This document shows positions 7,698-14,676 of a stretch of DNA of 36,136 nucleotides, piece by piece. Where the stretch lies: assembly GCA_023422565.1 (NCBI GenBank), contig JAFAGR010000084.1, forward strand, positions 1 to 36,136. The letters run 5' to 3'. A program made the translations under genes and the position numbers. This stretch comes from Bacteroidota bacterium. GTDB taxonomy: Bacteria; Bacteroidota; Bacteroidia; Chitinophagales; Chitinophagaceae. The notes beneath the pieces are model-generated. The model was given only the letters and a program-made list of their open reading frames with translations, did no database searches and was not told the DNA's origin. The stretch's first letter is position 1. Each line of letters opens with the position of its first letter.

Positions 7698-8024
7698 CTA
7701 TTTTTTCTTTGCCGTTTCCAAAATCCGCAACCCCTCTTTAATCATATCTATTCCGCTGGTACTCTTCTCCGGTTTACGGGAGCGTTGCTGCGTGAACCCA
7801 TAAAGCCAATCCATGGACACATTATACAGTTCTCCTGCTTTTTGAAAATGTTCCGGTCGAAAACCCTGGAGGCCTTCCCGCACTTTTGATACGTTGTTGG
7901 GTGACGCGTAGCCAATAGATCGAAGAAAGGCATATTGGCTTTCTGCATGTCCATCCTGCACACAATACTCCATGAGTTTTAGCATCCGCTGGTCCCAAAT
8001 AGAAATGATAGATTTTTTATTCAT
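7698..8024 (-). CDS. Small helix-turn-helix protein
   Basis: 108 residues. The segment QYAFLRSIGYASPNNVSKVR followed by FRPEHFQKAGELYNVSMDWLYG has the helix pattern of Xre-like DNA-binding domains, including the terminal 'NVSMDWLYG' that closely matches the last helix of phage repressor HTH domains (usually 'nvs.dwLl.G'). No protease domain follows, so it could be a secondary repressor or an accessory regulator. The start is one base away from the stop of the lipoprotein gene at 8026 on the same strand, consistent with one operon. Confidence 0.7.
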   Translation of the reverse strand: MNKKSIISIWDQRMLKLMEYCVQDGHAESQYAFLRSIGYASPNNVSKVREGLQGFRPEHFQKAGELYNVSMDWLYGFTQQRSRKPEKSTSGIDMIKEGLRILETAKKK

Positions 8025-8025
8025 G

Positions 8026-8412
8026 CTAATTCTTATTTCCTTCCCATGTTCCTGTCATTGGAGGGGAGGTCAAATGATTTACCCAGCTTCCGGAGGCTTC
8101 CCCTGTTGAGGAATTTAGTGAGCCGGTAAAAGTTCCGCCCGGCGTTGTGGTGCCGGTTGTGAGCTCCGCAGAGCCGCTTGCGGCTATCACGCCATTGATC
8201 GGGAACGTTTGAGAAAAAACCAGAGATGAAGCAACGCCAGTAGCCACGCCTTCTTCGGTCACGACAATAGACCAGGTACCATTATCGTCCACGCCGGTGT
8301 AGGTCCCACTCCAAGTGCCTGCATAACGTGCTAACAAATTTTCCTGCGTATCATCTTTAGAGCAGCTTATTAATAGGAATAAAAGGGCAAGAATCGAAAG
8401 TAACTTTTTCAT
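8026..8412 (-). CDS. Predicted surface-exposed lipoprotein (lysogenic conversion candidate)
   Basis: 128 residues from the ATG at 8412, which gives a clean lipoprotein signal (MKKLLSILALLFLLISC) followed by SKDDTQE. Ser-Lys-Asp-Asp right after the lipidated Cys matches the negatively charged lipoprotein export signal that sends lipoproteins to the outer face of the outer membrane in Bacteroidota. The mature part is rich in Gly, Ser and Thr with repeated beta-strand patterns (GTWSGTYTG ... GTWSIVVTE ... GSWVNHLTS ... GTWEGN), probably a small beta-barrel or sandwich. A longer reading from 8562 exists but would bury the signal peptide. In a prophage such proteins often block adsorption of related phages. 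Confidence 0.75.
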   Translation of the reverse strand: MKKLLSILALLFLLISCSKDDTQENLLARYAGTWSGTYTGVDDNGTWSIVVTEEGVATGVASSLVFSQTFPINGVIAASGSAELTTGTTTPGGTFTGSLNSSTGEASGSWVNHLTSPPMTGTWEGNKN

Positions 8413-8434
8413 AATACTATTGTTTTTGTTTCTA

Positions 8435-8480
8435 CAAAGGTTACAGATTAAAATAATAGTAAAACTGTTAAAATAATAGT
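8435..8480 (-). promoter_or_regulatory. Phased repeat upstream of the surface lipoprotein, related to the late-gene operator
   Basis: The 13-mer TTAAAATAATAGT occurs at 8448-8460 and again at 8468-8480, exactly 20 bp apart. Read in the direction of transcription (minus strand) this contains CTATT-ATTTT-AACAG, one base off the CTATT-N5-AATAG inverted repeat found at 30094-30108 and 35026-35040. About 10 bp further on lies TAACCTTTG (8443-8435), close to but one base longer than the TAnnTTTG promoter box. Confidence 0.5.
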
Positions 8481-8896
8481 CAGTAAACCTTTGGTCCATC
8501 CAGGTATCCTCCGGAAGTAAGCGTGATATTGAGTTTATGGTTTTCGATTTCGCTATTAACATGATTCATAGTCGCACTCGTTTCCCGTTCAATATCAGCA
8601 GCTGGCAATACAATCTCATTAGCATCTTTGTATAGTTTGAAAGTGAACGGCAACGGAACGGAGGTCGCAAGCTGGTCAGGAGAATTTGAATCAACGATAG
8701 CCAACTTTCTCGCCCAATACTGGGCATGCGCAGCGCCATAAGCCTCCGCGTCGGTTACAGCTTTAATTGAAATAGTTTCTTCTTTTGCTGATCCCGGAAT
8801 CCCGTCAATAGCTGAATATACCTTAGCGGTGTATTCTTTTTCAGTTTGGCACCCCCACAATCCAAGCGCTATCATTACCAATATTATCCTAATCAT
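8480..8896 (-). CDS. Predicted lipoprotein in the lysogeny module
   Basis: 138 residues with a short lipoprotein signal peptide and lipobox (ALGLWGC, Cys at residue 16). The mature protein (CQTEKEY...) does not carry the acidic surface-export signal of its neighbour, so it may stay periplasmic. It contains a segment TDAEAYGAAHAQYWARKLAI that looks like a helix with repeated Ala/Tyr, then strand-like stretches. No family recognised. It lies between the repressor and the second lipoprotein, same strand. Confidence 0.7.
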   Translation of the reverse strand: MIRIILVMIALGLWGCQTEKEYTAKVYSAIDGIPGSAKEETISIKAVTDAEAYGAAHAQYWARKLAIVDSNSPDQLATSVPLPFTFKLYKDANEIVLPAADIERETSATMNHVNSEIENHKLNITLTSGGYLDGPKVY

Positions 8897-8994
8897 AAAA
8901 AGAGTTTAATCGTAAGCGTTATTTTCATTTCCTCAGAATTTTTTAAAAATCCACGTACAGTTAGTCTTTGAAAAGGTCTTCTTTATTTGGTTTG

Positions 8995-9714
8995 CTAAAT
9001 TTTAATTTCAAAAACTTTTGGTGGCCGCGCGTTTGTGTGCCATGTTTTCCGGTACACCCATAACTGTTTGACATCTCTGACTTTTAGCAGCTCTTGCGGA
9101 TAATCCTTTTCATTGTCGGAAATCATAACCCAGTGTTCAGCATCCTTCCTGAACAATCTCTTAATCCTTACACTTGATTCAGTAATGATCACATACACGT
9201 AAAAATTTCTGATCTCATTCCAATCCATTTGCGGAACAAGAGAGCAAAAAATAATATCGCCGGCTGAGAATGTTTCCTCCATACTATCACCTTCAATTTC
9301 AAAATACATCCACTCAGCACCGCGTGGGTCCACGCCTGGCGGAACTGAGTATTTCTCAAGAGTGTCTAAATAAACTGTTTGATCGTACGCGCGAACGTAC
9401 CCAGCTTGCGCCTTCACAGGTAAAAACGGAACCAAAAACGGTTTTGATTCAATCTTTGGCCTCCGCACGGATTTCACGTAACGCTCAATTGGTTCATGAA
9501 CAGTCGCCTCAATGTCATAAATCATGTCATACAGCGATGTTCCTAAGAATTTGTCGATCGCTTCTATTTTTTCCGATTTGTATTTTGGGAACTCCCCATT
9601 CTCAAACCGTTGATATGCGCGAAGGCTTAAGTTTACATGCTCCGCCACCTCTGACTGAGTAAGCCTTTTGAGTTCTCTTGCTTCTCTTAAAACTTCCTTT
9701 GGTCCTTTTTCCAT
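8995..9714 (-). CDS. Prophage repressor, CI/LexA type (Xre HTH + S24 peptidase)
   Basis: 239 residues. Residues 6-60 are an Xre helix-turn-helix (LTQSEVAEHVNLSLRAYQRF). The C-terminal half is a peptidase S24 domain: probable self-cleavage site A104-G105 (KAQAGYV), catalytic serine S144 in EGDSMEE and catalytic lysine K185 in VRIKRLF. Repressors of this design hold the prophage silent and cut themselves when RecA filaments form during DNA damage. It is transcribed divergently from the early operon, and four TGTCGTA/TACGACA half-sites lie between the two. All key residues are present, so induction by the SOS response is expected. Confidence 0.95.
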   Translation of the reverse strand: MEKGPKEVLREARELKRLTQSEVAEHVNLSLRAYQRFENGEFPKYKSEKIEAIDKFLGTSLYDMIYDIEATVHEPIERYVKSVRRPKIESKPFLVPFLPVKAQAGYVRAYDQTVYLDTLEKYSVPPGVDPRGAEWMYFEIEGDSMEETFSAGDIIFCSLVPQMDWNEIRNFYVYVIITESSVRIKRLFRKDAEHWVMISDNEKDYPQELLKVRDVKQLWVYRKTWHTNARPPKVFEIKI

Positions 9715-9717
9715 TTA

Positions 9718-9811
9718 TACGACAAGAAATGTGAATAACTTTTTACAATATTTTGTCGTAAAAAGTTGCATATGTCATTTTATGTCGTAATCTTTGCTTT
9801 CAGAAACGACA
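9718..9811. promoter_or_regulatory. Divergent control region with repressor operators
   Basis: Four copies of the heptamer TGTCGTA or its complement: TACGACA at 9718-9724, TGTCGTA at 9754-9760 and 9783-9789, and AACGACA (six bases matching) at 9805-9811. The outer copies point towards each other as inverted pairs. They occupy the whole gap between the repressor (leftward, start 9714) and the first early gene (rightward, start 9818), the position of lambda OR. The last half-site lies within 7 bp of the early start codon. Confidence 0.75.
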
Positions 9812-9817
9812 ATAAAA

Positions 9818-10084
9818 ATGCAAACAATAGTACAAAAAGATATTGAGATAATCGGTTTGAAGCAGGATGTCTTGGACAGAATTAGTAACGACCCATTGTT
9901 ACAGGGCTTGGTTGCAGATAAGTTGAAAAGAAGCGTAGCGACTGTTCTAAGGATGGTTGGATTAAATGATCCGGCTCTCACTCAAGCTGCTCCTCTAAAA
10001 GCGATGGCGGCTCATTTGGGCGTCCAAAATACAGACGAGCTTTTAGAAATGCAAACAGTTGAGGAAAAATTAACAAATGACTAA
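9818..10084 (+). CDS. First early gene, small protein, possible Cro/CII-position regulator
   Basis: 88 residues from the ATG at 9818; a TTG at 9794 would add eight residues but would place the start inside an operator. The sequence is mainly helical (IIGLKQDVLDRISNDPLLQG, KLKRSVATVLRMVGLNDPAL) without a certain helix-turn-helix. As first gene after the repressor-controlled promoter it occupies the place where lambdoid phages encode Cro or CII. The stop overlaps the next start (TAATG). Confidence 0.65.
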   Translation: MQTIVQKDIEIIGLKQDVLDRISNDPLLQGLVADKLKRSVATVLRMVGLNDPALTQAAPLKAMAAHLGVQNTDELLEMQTVEEKLTND

Positions 10085-10257
10085 TGGCGAAAGTGCTTTC
10101 CATATCAAAGCAGCCGGAACCATCATGGGAGGAAATACCCGAGATGGAGAACCTGATGAGAATGGATAGGGAAAGGGCGGCAAGAGTGAGTGAAGCGTGG
10201 AAGCAGAAACAAAAGTTCAAAAAGAAAAAAGCCACGGCAGCAACCGTAGCTAAATAG
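10084..10257 (+). CDS. Small basic protein
   Basis: 57 residues (starts MAKVLSISKQPEPSWEEIPE), overlapping the previous stop by one base. The C-terminal half is very basic with a lysine run (KQKQKFKKKKA), suggesting contact with nucleic acid. No family recognised. Accepted as a gene because of the one-base translational coupling, a hallmark of this operon, and because no other reading frame is open here. Confidence 0.55.
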   Translation: MAKVLSISKQPEPSWEEIPEMENLMRMDRERAARVSEAWKQKQKFKKKKATAATVAK

Positions 10258-10293
10258 AAAAGTGAGCCGATAACAAACTAAACTATAGCACAA

Positions 10294-10596
10294 ATGTACA
10301 GCAAACATTTCACATTCATTTACCCCCTTACGATCTATAAAGATCGGCAGTATGTACACGCAGGGGATCTCCGATTGCATGGAACCTACTGTGATGTTAC
10401 CGCAAGGTATTATATCTCGCAAGTTTTCTTCATCGAGAAGTTTACCTGCAGAGAAGCGGACATCACACCGGTGTGGATCGATTGTTTCAAGGACATGAAA
10501 AAAATTGAGATCAGGAATGCAATAGACGCGCATATTTCAGGCCTCATAGAATCAAACGCGATTGAAATGCTGGAGGAGGAGCGTCAAGATGTTTAG
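10294..10596 (+). CDS. Hypothetical early phage protein
   Basis: 100 residues. Strand-rich N-terminal half with several Tyr and Phe (HFTFIYPLTIYKDRQYVHAG, GTYCDVTARYYISQVFFIEK), followed by an acidic helix (EIRNAIDAHISGLIESNAIE). No known motif; no membrane segment. It ends 8 bp inside the next gene. Confidence 0.6.
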   Translation: MYSKHFTFIYPLTIYKDRQYVHAGDLRLHGTYCDVTARYYISQVFFIEKFTCREADITPVWIDCFKDMKKIEIRNAIDAHISGLIESNAIEMLEEERQDV

Positions 10597-10744
10597 CCCA
10601 TTCATTATCCTCGAATTCCAGGTTCAGCACTACCGCCAACGGTTAGCCGAAGCCAAAAGAATGAACCGGCCTATGCAGGAAAGGTTATTCCTGCATCAAC
10701 AGTACATCAATTTGTTAACGGTGCTTCAAAAACATTACAACTGA
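10589..10744 (+). CDS. Small hypothetical early protein
   Basis: 51 residues from ATG 10589, which is preceded by GGAGGAGGAG, one of the few strong Shine-Dalgarno-like stretches in the window. Helical and rich in Gln, Arg and aromatic residues (FQVQHYRQRLAEAKRMNRPM). It overlaps the previous gene by 8 bp and the next by one base (TGATG), so it is translated as part of a coupled series. Function unknown. Confidence 0.5.
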   Translation: MFSPFIILEFQVQHYRQRLAEAKRMNRPMQERLFLHQQYINLLTVLQKHYN

Positions 10745-10977
10745 TGGCCGTATCTACTATAACCACGTACAAGACATTAAGCAGCTGGCTTTCCGGATGC
10801 GAGAATGAAGACCAAATTCAGTTGTGCGCAGACGCGGCGTATGAATTCTTGCTTTGCCGGGATCATGCTGAACACGAATACAATTTGATTCAACAACAGG
10901 CAGCAGAGAAAAGAACGGAGTTACAGGAAAAAGCAATTCAAAAAGCGCAGCCGCAATATTCTGATTACACACGCTAA
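10744..10977 (+). CDS. Hypothetical early phage protein
   Basis: 77 residues, mostly helical, with a likely coiled coil in the C-terminal half (AEHEYNLIQQQAAEKRTELQ). No recognised domain. Starts on the last base of the preceding stop codon. Confidence 0.6.
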   Translation: MAVSTITTYKTLSSWLSGCENEDQIQLCADAAYEFLLCRDHAEHEYNLIQQQAAEKRTELQEKAIQKAQPQYSDYTR

Positions 10978-10988
10978 AATTAAAAGCT

Positions 10989-11183
10989 ATGTCATTCATT
11001 CTACTTCTAATTGGTGAAATGCTGATGGTGTTGCTGACTGGAATTGCTACGGTGTTTATTGATGTGCCGGCGAAGATGTTGAAGTATTCCTTTCTAATGA
11101 TGATATGGATGTCCGGTGCAATGAATGAAGTGGAATTAAAAGATTTCGAACTCGAGGAGCTCGATAACGATTTGCTGGTTTAG
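10989..11183 (+). CDS. Small membrane protein
   Basis: 64 residues. The N-terminal two thirds are hydrophobic (MSFILLLIGEMLMVLLTGIA ... YSFLMMIWMSGAM), giving one or two membrane helices, and the last 18 residues are strongly acidic (EVELKDFELEELDNDLLV). The acidic tail would face the cytoplasm if two helices form. No family recognised; too early in the genome to be called a holin. It is followed by a terminator-like hairpin. Confidence 0.5.
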   Translation: MSFILLLIGEMLMVLLTGIATVFIDVPAKMLKYSFLMMIWMSGAMNEVELKDFELEELDNDLLV

Positions 11184-11201
11184 GGTTTTATTAGGGTAAA
11201 G

Positions 11202-11230
11202 GCGCCCTGTTTCAACAGGGTGCTCATTTT
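11202..11230 (+). terminator. Intrinsic terminator-like hairpin
   Basis: Nine-pair stem GCGCCCTGT (11202-11210, one G-U) / ACAGGGTGC (11215-11223) with loop TTCA, followed by TCATTTT. It closes the first early gene cluster. Confidence 0.65.
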
Positions 11231-11284
11231 GAAAAAAGTTCTTATCAAAAACACTTTCCTCATTGGAAAGGCTAATGTGTAAAC

Positions 11285-11314
11285 GCCCTGGGTTTCTACC
11301 CTGGGGCTCTTTTA
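11285..11314 (+). terminator. Hairpin with conserved GGTTTCTACC loop in the leader of the 11335 gene
   Basis: GCCCTGGG (11285-11292) pairs with CCCTGGGGC (11299-11307), using two G-U pairs, and is followed by TCTTTT. It sits 20-50 bases before a start codon. The loop region GGTTTCTACC is also found in the hairpin at 28908-28931. Confidence 0.55.
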
Positions 11315-11334
11315 AAACGAAACAAACTTTTTAT

Positions 11335-11580
11335 ATGAGCGAAATAAAAAAGATCACAGGTGAAGAGCCAATCAACCCAACGGGATTGTGGGGACAACAG
11401 CATTGTAAAGGAATTGACCTCCGTACTCACATCGCCACGCACATTATGGCAGCAAGAATGGGAACTCTTGCGGATCGAGTGGTGACCCCTGGTCTATTAG
11501 AAGGGCAAGCAAAAATCTGTGTGAATTCTGCAGATGCATTGGTTGCGGCTCTTAACAAAACCCCAAACCCAAACAAGTAA
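11335..11580 (+). CDS. Hypothetical phage protein
   Basis: 81 residues from ATG 11335. Opens with a polar, turn-rich stretch (GEEPINPTGLWGQQHCKGID) and continues as helices (HIATHIMAARMGTLADRV, NSADALVAALNKT). No known domain. A longer reading begins at 11263 but would run through the terminator-like hairpin, so the ATG is preferred. Confidence 0.55.
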   Translation: MSEIKKITGEEPINPTGLWGQQHCKGIDLRTHIATHIMAARMGTLADRVVTPGLLEGQAKICVNSADALVAALNKTPNPNK

Positions 11581-11608
11581 CTAATCTCTCACTATAAAAA
11601 TCAGCAGT

Positions 11609-11710
11609 ATGAAAAAAAGCAAATGGCCCGACGAACTGAAACGATCTTTTGATCCGGGTGATGAGCAGGAGGAAAATGAAGATGTGGGTGCGGAGGAAAG
11701 CACAGATTAA
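11609..11710 (+). CDS. Very small acidic protein
   Basis: 33 residues: a basic start (MKKSKWPDELKRSF) and a strongly acidic end (DEQEENEDVGAEESTD). Its ATG follows the leader of the preceding gene pair and its stop is 10 bp before a strong terminator, which frames it well. Too short for any family assignment. Confidence 0.4.
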   Translation: MKKSKWPDELKRSFDPGDEQEENEDVGAEESTD

Positions 11711-11719
11711 AAAGAAAAA

Positions 11720-11748
11720 GGGCCGGTTCGTGGCCGGTCCTCTTTTTT
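11720..11748 (+). terminator. Intrinsic terminator
   Basis: Stem GGGCCGG (11720-11726) / CCGGTCC (11734-11740, one G-U) with loop TTCGTGG and a following TCTTTTTT. It separates the small early genes from the recombination genes. Confidence 0.8.
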
Positions 11749-11776
11749 CATTTCGTAAACACTTCAACACAAAAAT

Positions 11777-13825
11777 ATGAAAATTCAATTAAAACAACTT
11801 TCCCTTACCAATTTCAAAGGTATCAGGGATCTGACTATTGAGGTCGGCCAGACCACTTCAATTTTCGGAATGAACGGTACCGGAAAAACATCGGTATTCG
11901 ATGCATTCCTATGGCTCCTGTTCGGAAAGGACAGTACCGATCGCAAAGACTTCGAGATAAAAACTTTGGGCCCTGACGGCAAGCCATACCGCAGACTGGA
12001 TCATGAAGTTTCAGCAGTGCTAATTGTAGATGGTGAAGAGCTGAACCTGCGTAAGCTATATAAGGAAAAGTGGACCAGGAAGCAGGGCAGCGAGAAGCCT
12101 GAATTCACCGGGCATCAAACAGAATACTTCTGGAATGGTACGCCATGTAATGAGAAGGAATTCAACGGCAAGATCGCCGGGCTCATCAATGAGCAACAAT
12201 TCAAATTACTCACCAACCTCGCTTACTTCAATACTGTTTTGAAATGGCAAGATCGCCGGACCTATCTTCTGCAGTTGGCCGGAGGAATATCGGATGCTGA
12301 ATTCGCTAAGGAATTGAATACGGAGGGCCAGTACGATCATTTGATCAAAGCACTCACCGGCAAGAAAACGCTCGATGAATACCGCCGCGAACTTGCAGCC
12401 AAGAAGAAAACCATCAAAGAAGATATGGAAGGTCTTCCCTACCGTATCAGCGAAGCGAAGCGCTCACTTCCGGAGGAACAGGATTTCTCTTTACTTGAAC
12501 AAAAGGCAGCGGAATTACAGGAAGATATTGATCAGATCGACAATCTGCTGCAGTCAAAATCTGCAGCAGAAAAACAACGGCAGGACACCATCACCGGCTA
12601 TGTACAGAAGCAGGGAGAATTACGCCGGAAGTTGACCGAACGTGAATTTGAACTGCGGAATGAAGGACAGGAGGAAGTGCGGAAAAGGGAAGACTCTATA
12701 AGAGACGCGCGCAGTAGTGTTACCAATCTACAGGCTGAAGGAAGGAACATCCATAGAGCGTATGAGTCTGCTTCATTAAATGCAAAGCGTTTAAGCGATG
12801 AGCAAATTCGTCTCAAAGGAGAGAAGGACCTTCTGGCTAACAAATGGGTAGCGATCAACTCTGAAGAGTTCAAATTTGATCCTTCATCATGCGAATGTCC
12901 TACTTGCAAACAACAACTACCAGGCACTGATGTAGAGCAGAAGAAAAAACAGCTTGAGGATAATTTCAATGTTGATAAATCCAAACGGCTTCAACTGATA
13001 AATGAAAAAGGACAGGCTCTAAAAACTGACCTTGAAAGGATTGAAAAAGAAATTGAGGTTGCGGGTGCTGAAATGTCAAACTTCTTCAAGCAAAATGAGG
13101 CTAATGAAAAGGCCTTATCAACTGCTCAGTATTCCTTACAGCAACTCGAAGAAGATCACCAGCGCAAACTGAACAGCGGGATTGAAGAAGCTGCTAAGAA
13201 GTTCGCAGCTGATCCAACAGCCAATGAAATTCGTGCTGAGATTAATGAACTTCAAAAATTGATTGATGCCCCGGCTCCTGAAAGCAACAATGCGGAAGCG
13301 ATCGAACGGAAACGCAGCCTTCAATCAGAACTTACCAACCTCACCACACAACTTTCCCGCAAAGATGATCGTGAGAAGATCATCACGCGCATTGAGGAAC
13401 TGGAAAAACAGGAAAGCGATTTCGCTCAATCCCTAGTGGAGGTTGAAGGGTTTGAATTCTCTCTTCAGCAATTCGACCGGGCCAAGATGGATCTCCTTGA
13501 AAAGAAGATCAACGGCAAATTCAAGTTGGTAACCTTCAAACTTTTTGAAGATCAGATCAATGGCGGACAGGTGCCGGCATGTGTAACGCTTGTAAACGGT
13601 GTGCCTTATCCGGATGCCAATACAGCGAGCAAGATCAATGCATCACTCGATATCATCCGCGTATTCTCTGAATTCTACGATGTGCAAGCACCGGTATTTA
13701 TTGACAACCGAGAAAGCGTGGTGAACATCATCGACACCGGAATGCAGATCGTGAACCTGATCGTGTCGGCTGATCATCCGAAGCTGACGGTGGCCGGGCA
13801 GAAGGAAATGGAGGCGGTAGCGTAA
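11777..13825 (+). CDS. SbcC/Rad50-like SMC-type ATPase
   Basis: 682 residues. Walker A at 31-39 (GMNGTGKTS) follows the typical SMC start (LTNFKGI). Two long coiled coils (about 190-350 and 390-560) flank a zinc hook with C374-P-T-C377. The C-terminal part contains the second half of the ATPase head (FIDNRESVVNI as Walker B region). This is the plan of SbcC/Rad50, which with a nuclease partner opens and trims DNA ends. It is shorter than SbcC (about 1,000 residues) as is usual for phage forms. Next genes are RecT and an MBL-fold protein, so it belongs to the phage recombination module. No SbcD-like phosphoesterase is present. Confidence 0.88.
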   Translation: MKIQLKQLSLTNFKGIRDLTIEVGQTTSIFGMNGTGKTSVFDAFLWLLFGKDSTDRKDFEIKTLGPDGKPYRRLDHEVSAVLIVDGEELNLRKLYKEKWTRKQGSEKPEFTGHQTEYFWNGTPCNEKEFNGKIAGLINEQQFKLLTNLAYFNTVLKWQDRRTYLLQLAGGISDAEFAKELNTEGQYDHLIKALTGKKTLDEYRRELAAKKKTIKEDMEGLPYRISEAKRSLPEEQDFSLLEQKAAELQEDIDQIDNLLQSKSAAEKQRQDTITGYVQKQGELRRKLTEREFELRNEGQEEVRKREDSIRDARSSVTNLQAEGRNIHRAYESASLNAKRLSDEQIRLKGEKDLLANKWVAINSEEFKFDPSSCECPTCKQQLPGTDVEQKKKQLEDNFNVDKSKRLQLINEKGQALKTDLERIEKEIEVAGAEMSNFFKQNEANEKALSTAQYSLQQLEEDHQRKLNSGIEEAAKKFAADPTANEIRAEINELQKLIDAPAPESNNAEAIERKRSLQSELTNLTTQLSRKDDREKIITRIEELEKQESDFAQSLVEVEGFEFSLQQFDRAKMDLLEKKINGKFKLVTFKLFEDQINGGQVPACVTLVNGVPYPDANTASKINASLDIIRVFSEFYDVQAPVFIDNRESVVNIIDTGMQIVNLIVSADHPKLTVAGQKEMEAVA

Positions 13826-13893
13826 CACATTTTTCACGATAAAATATTCACATAATTCAGTAAAAAATATTCGTAACACTTCAAAGTATAAAA

Positions 13894-14676
13894 ATGGAAA
13901 AACAAGAACTAAGTCCGATCCAGCAGAAGGTGCAAAGCTTTCGACTTGCTATTGCAGACGACTATGTGCAAAGCCAGTTAAGGAGCGCATTAGGCGAAAG
14001 CAGCTCATCATTTGCCGCCTCTCTAATTGACCTCTTCAGCGGTGATGATGAACTCCAAAAATGCGATCCGAAGCGTGTGATCATGCAGGCCATGAAGGCA
14101 GCAATTTTAAAGTTGCCTATCAATAAGAATATTGGATATGGCTACATCATAGCTTTTGGTGGCAAGCCGGAATTTATTATCGGCTACAAAGGCCTTGTGC
14201 AGTTGGCAATCAGGACCGGTATGTACGAAATTCTTAACGCAGGCCCGGTGTATGAAGGCGAGTATCGCACAGCCAACAAGCTTACCGGCGAATTCGATCT
14301 TTCCGGCGAAAAGAAAAGCGATAAGATCATAGGGTACTTCGCCCACTTCGAAATGAAAAACGGCTTTAAGAAAACCCTTTACATGACTGCTGAAAAGGTT
14401 GAAGCGCACGGAAAGAAGTACAGCAAGAGCTACAACTCAAAATACTCTCCCTGGCAAACGGAACCTGAATCTATGGGTACCAAAACTGCTCTTCGAGGTC
14501 TGTTGACGCATTGGGGCTACATGAGTGCCGAAATGAGCTCTGCTTTAGAAACAGATGATGTTGCAGAAACGGTAAGAGAAGAGATTTCGAACAACGGAAA
14601 CCGCCAGGTAATGTCGTTTGATAGCGTACCTGAAGCAGAAATCGTAAGAAATGAACCCGCCGGAGCTCCATTCTGA
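13894..14676 (+). CDS. recT: RecT-family single-strand annealing protein
   Basis: 260 residues, normal RecT length. The central region carries the RecT signature: PEFIIGYKGLVQLAIRTGMY, GPVYEGE, and later YFAHFEMKNGFKKTLYMTAE with K-x-YS and TALRGLLTHWG. RecT anneals complementary single strands during phage recombination and replication. The stop overlaps the start of the MBL-fold gene by one base (TGATG). No RecE or YqaJ exonuclease is next to it; the flanking ATPase and MBL protein may supply the resection step (inference). Confidence 0.93.
   Translation: MEKQELSPIQQKVQSFRLAIADDYVQSQLRSALGESSSSFAASLIDLFSGDDELQKCDPKRVIMQAMKAAILKLPINKNIGYGYIIAFGGKPEFIIGYKGLVQLAIRTGMYEILNAGPVYEGEYRTANKLTGEFDLSGEKKSDKIIGYFAHFEMKNGFKKTLYMTAEKVEAHGKKYSKSYNSKYSPWQTEPESMGTKTALRGLLTHWGYMSAEMSSALETDDVAETVREEISNNGNRQVMSFDSVPEAEIVRNEPAGAPF

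Noticed and set aside
10123..10533. 136-codon minus-strand reading frame opposite the early genes
   Set aside because: Overlaps several coupled plus-strand genes and reads as low-complexity Phe/Leu runs created by the AAA/GAA codons of the other strand.
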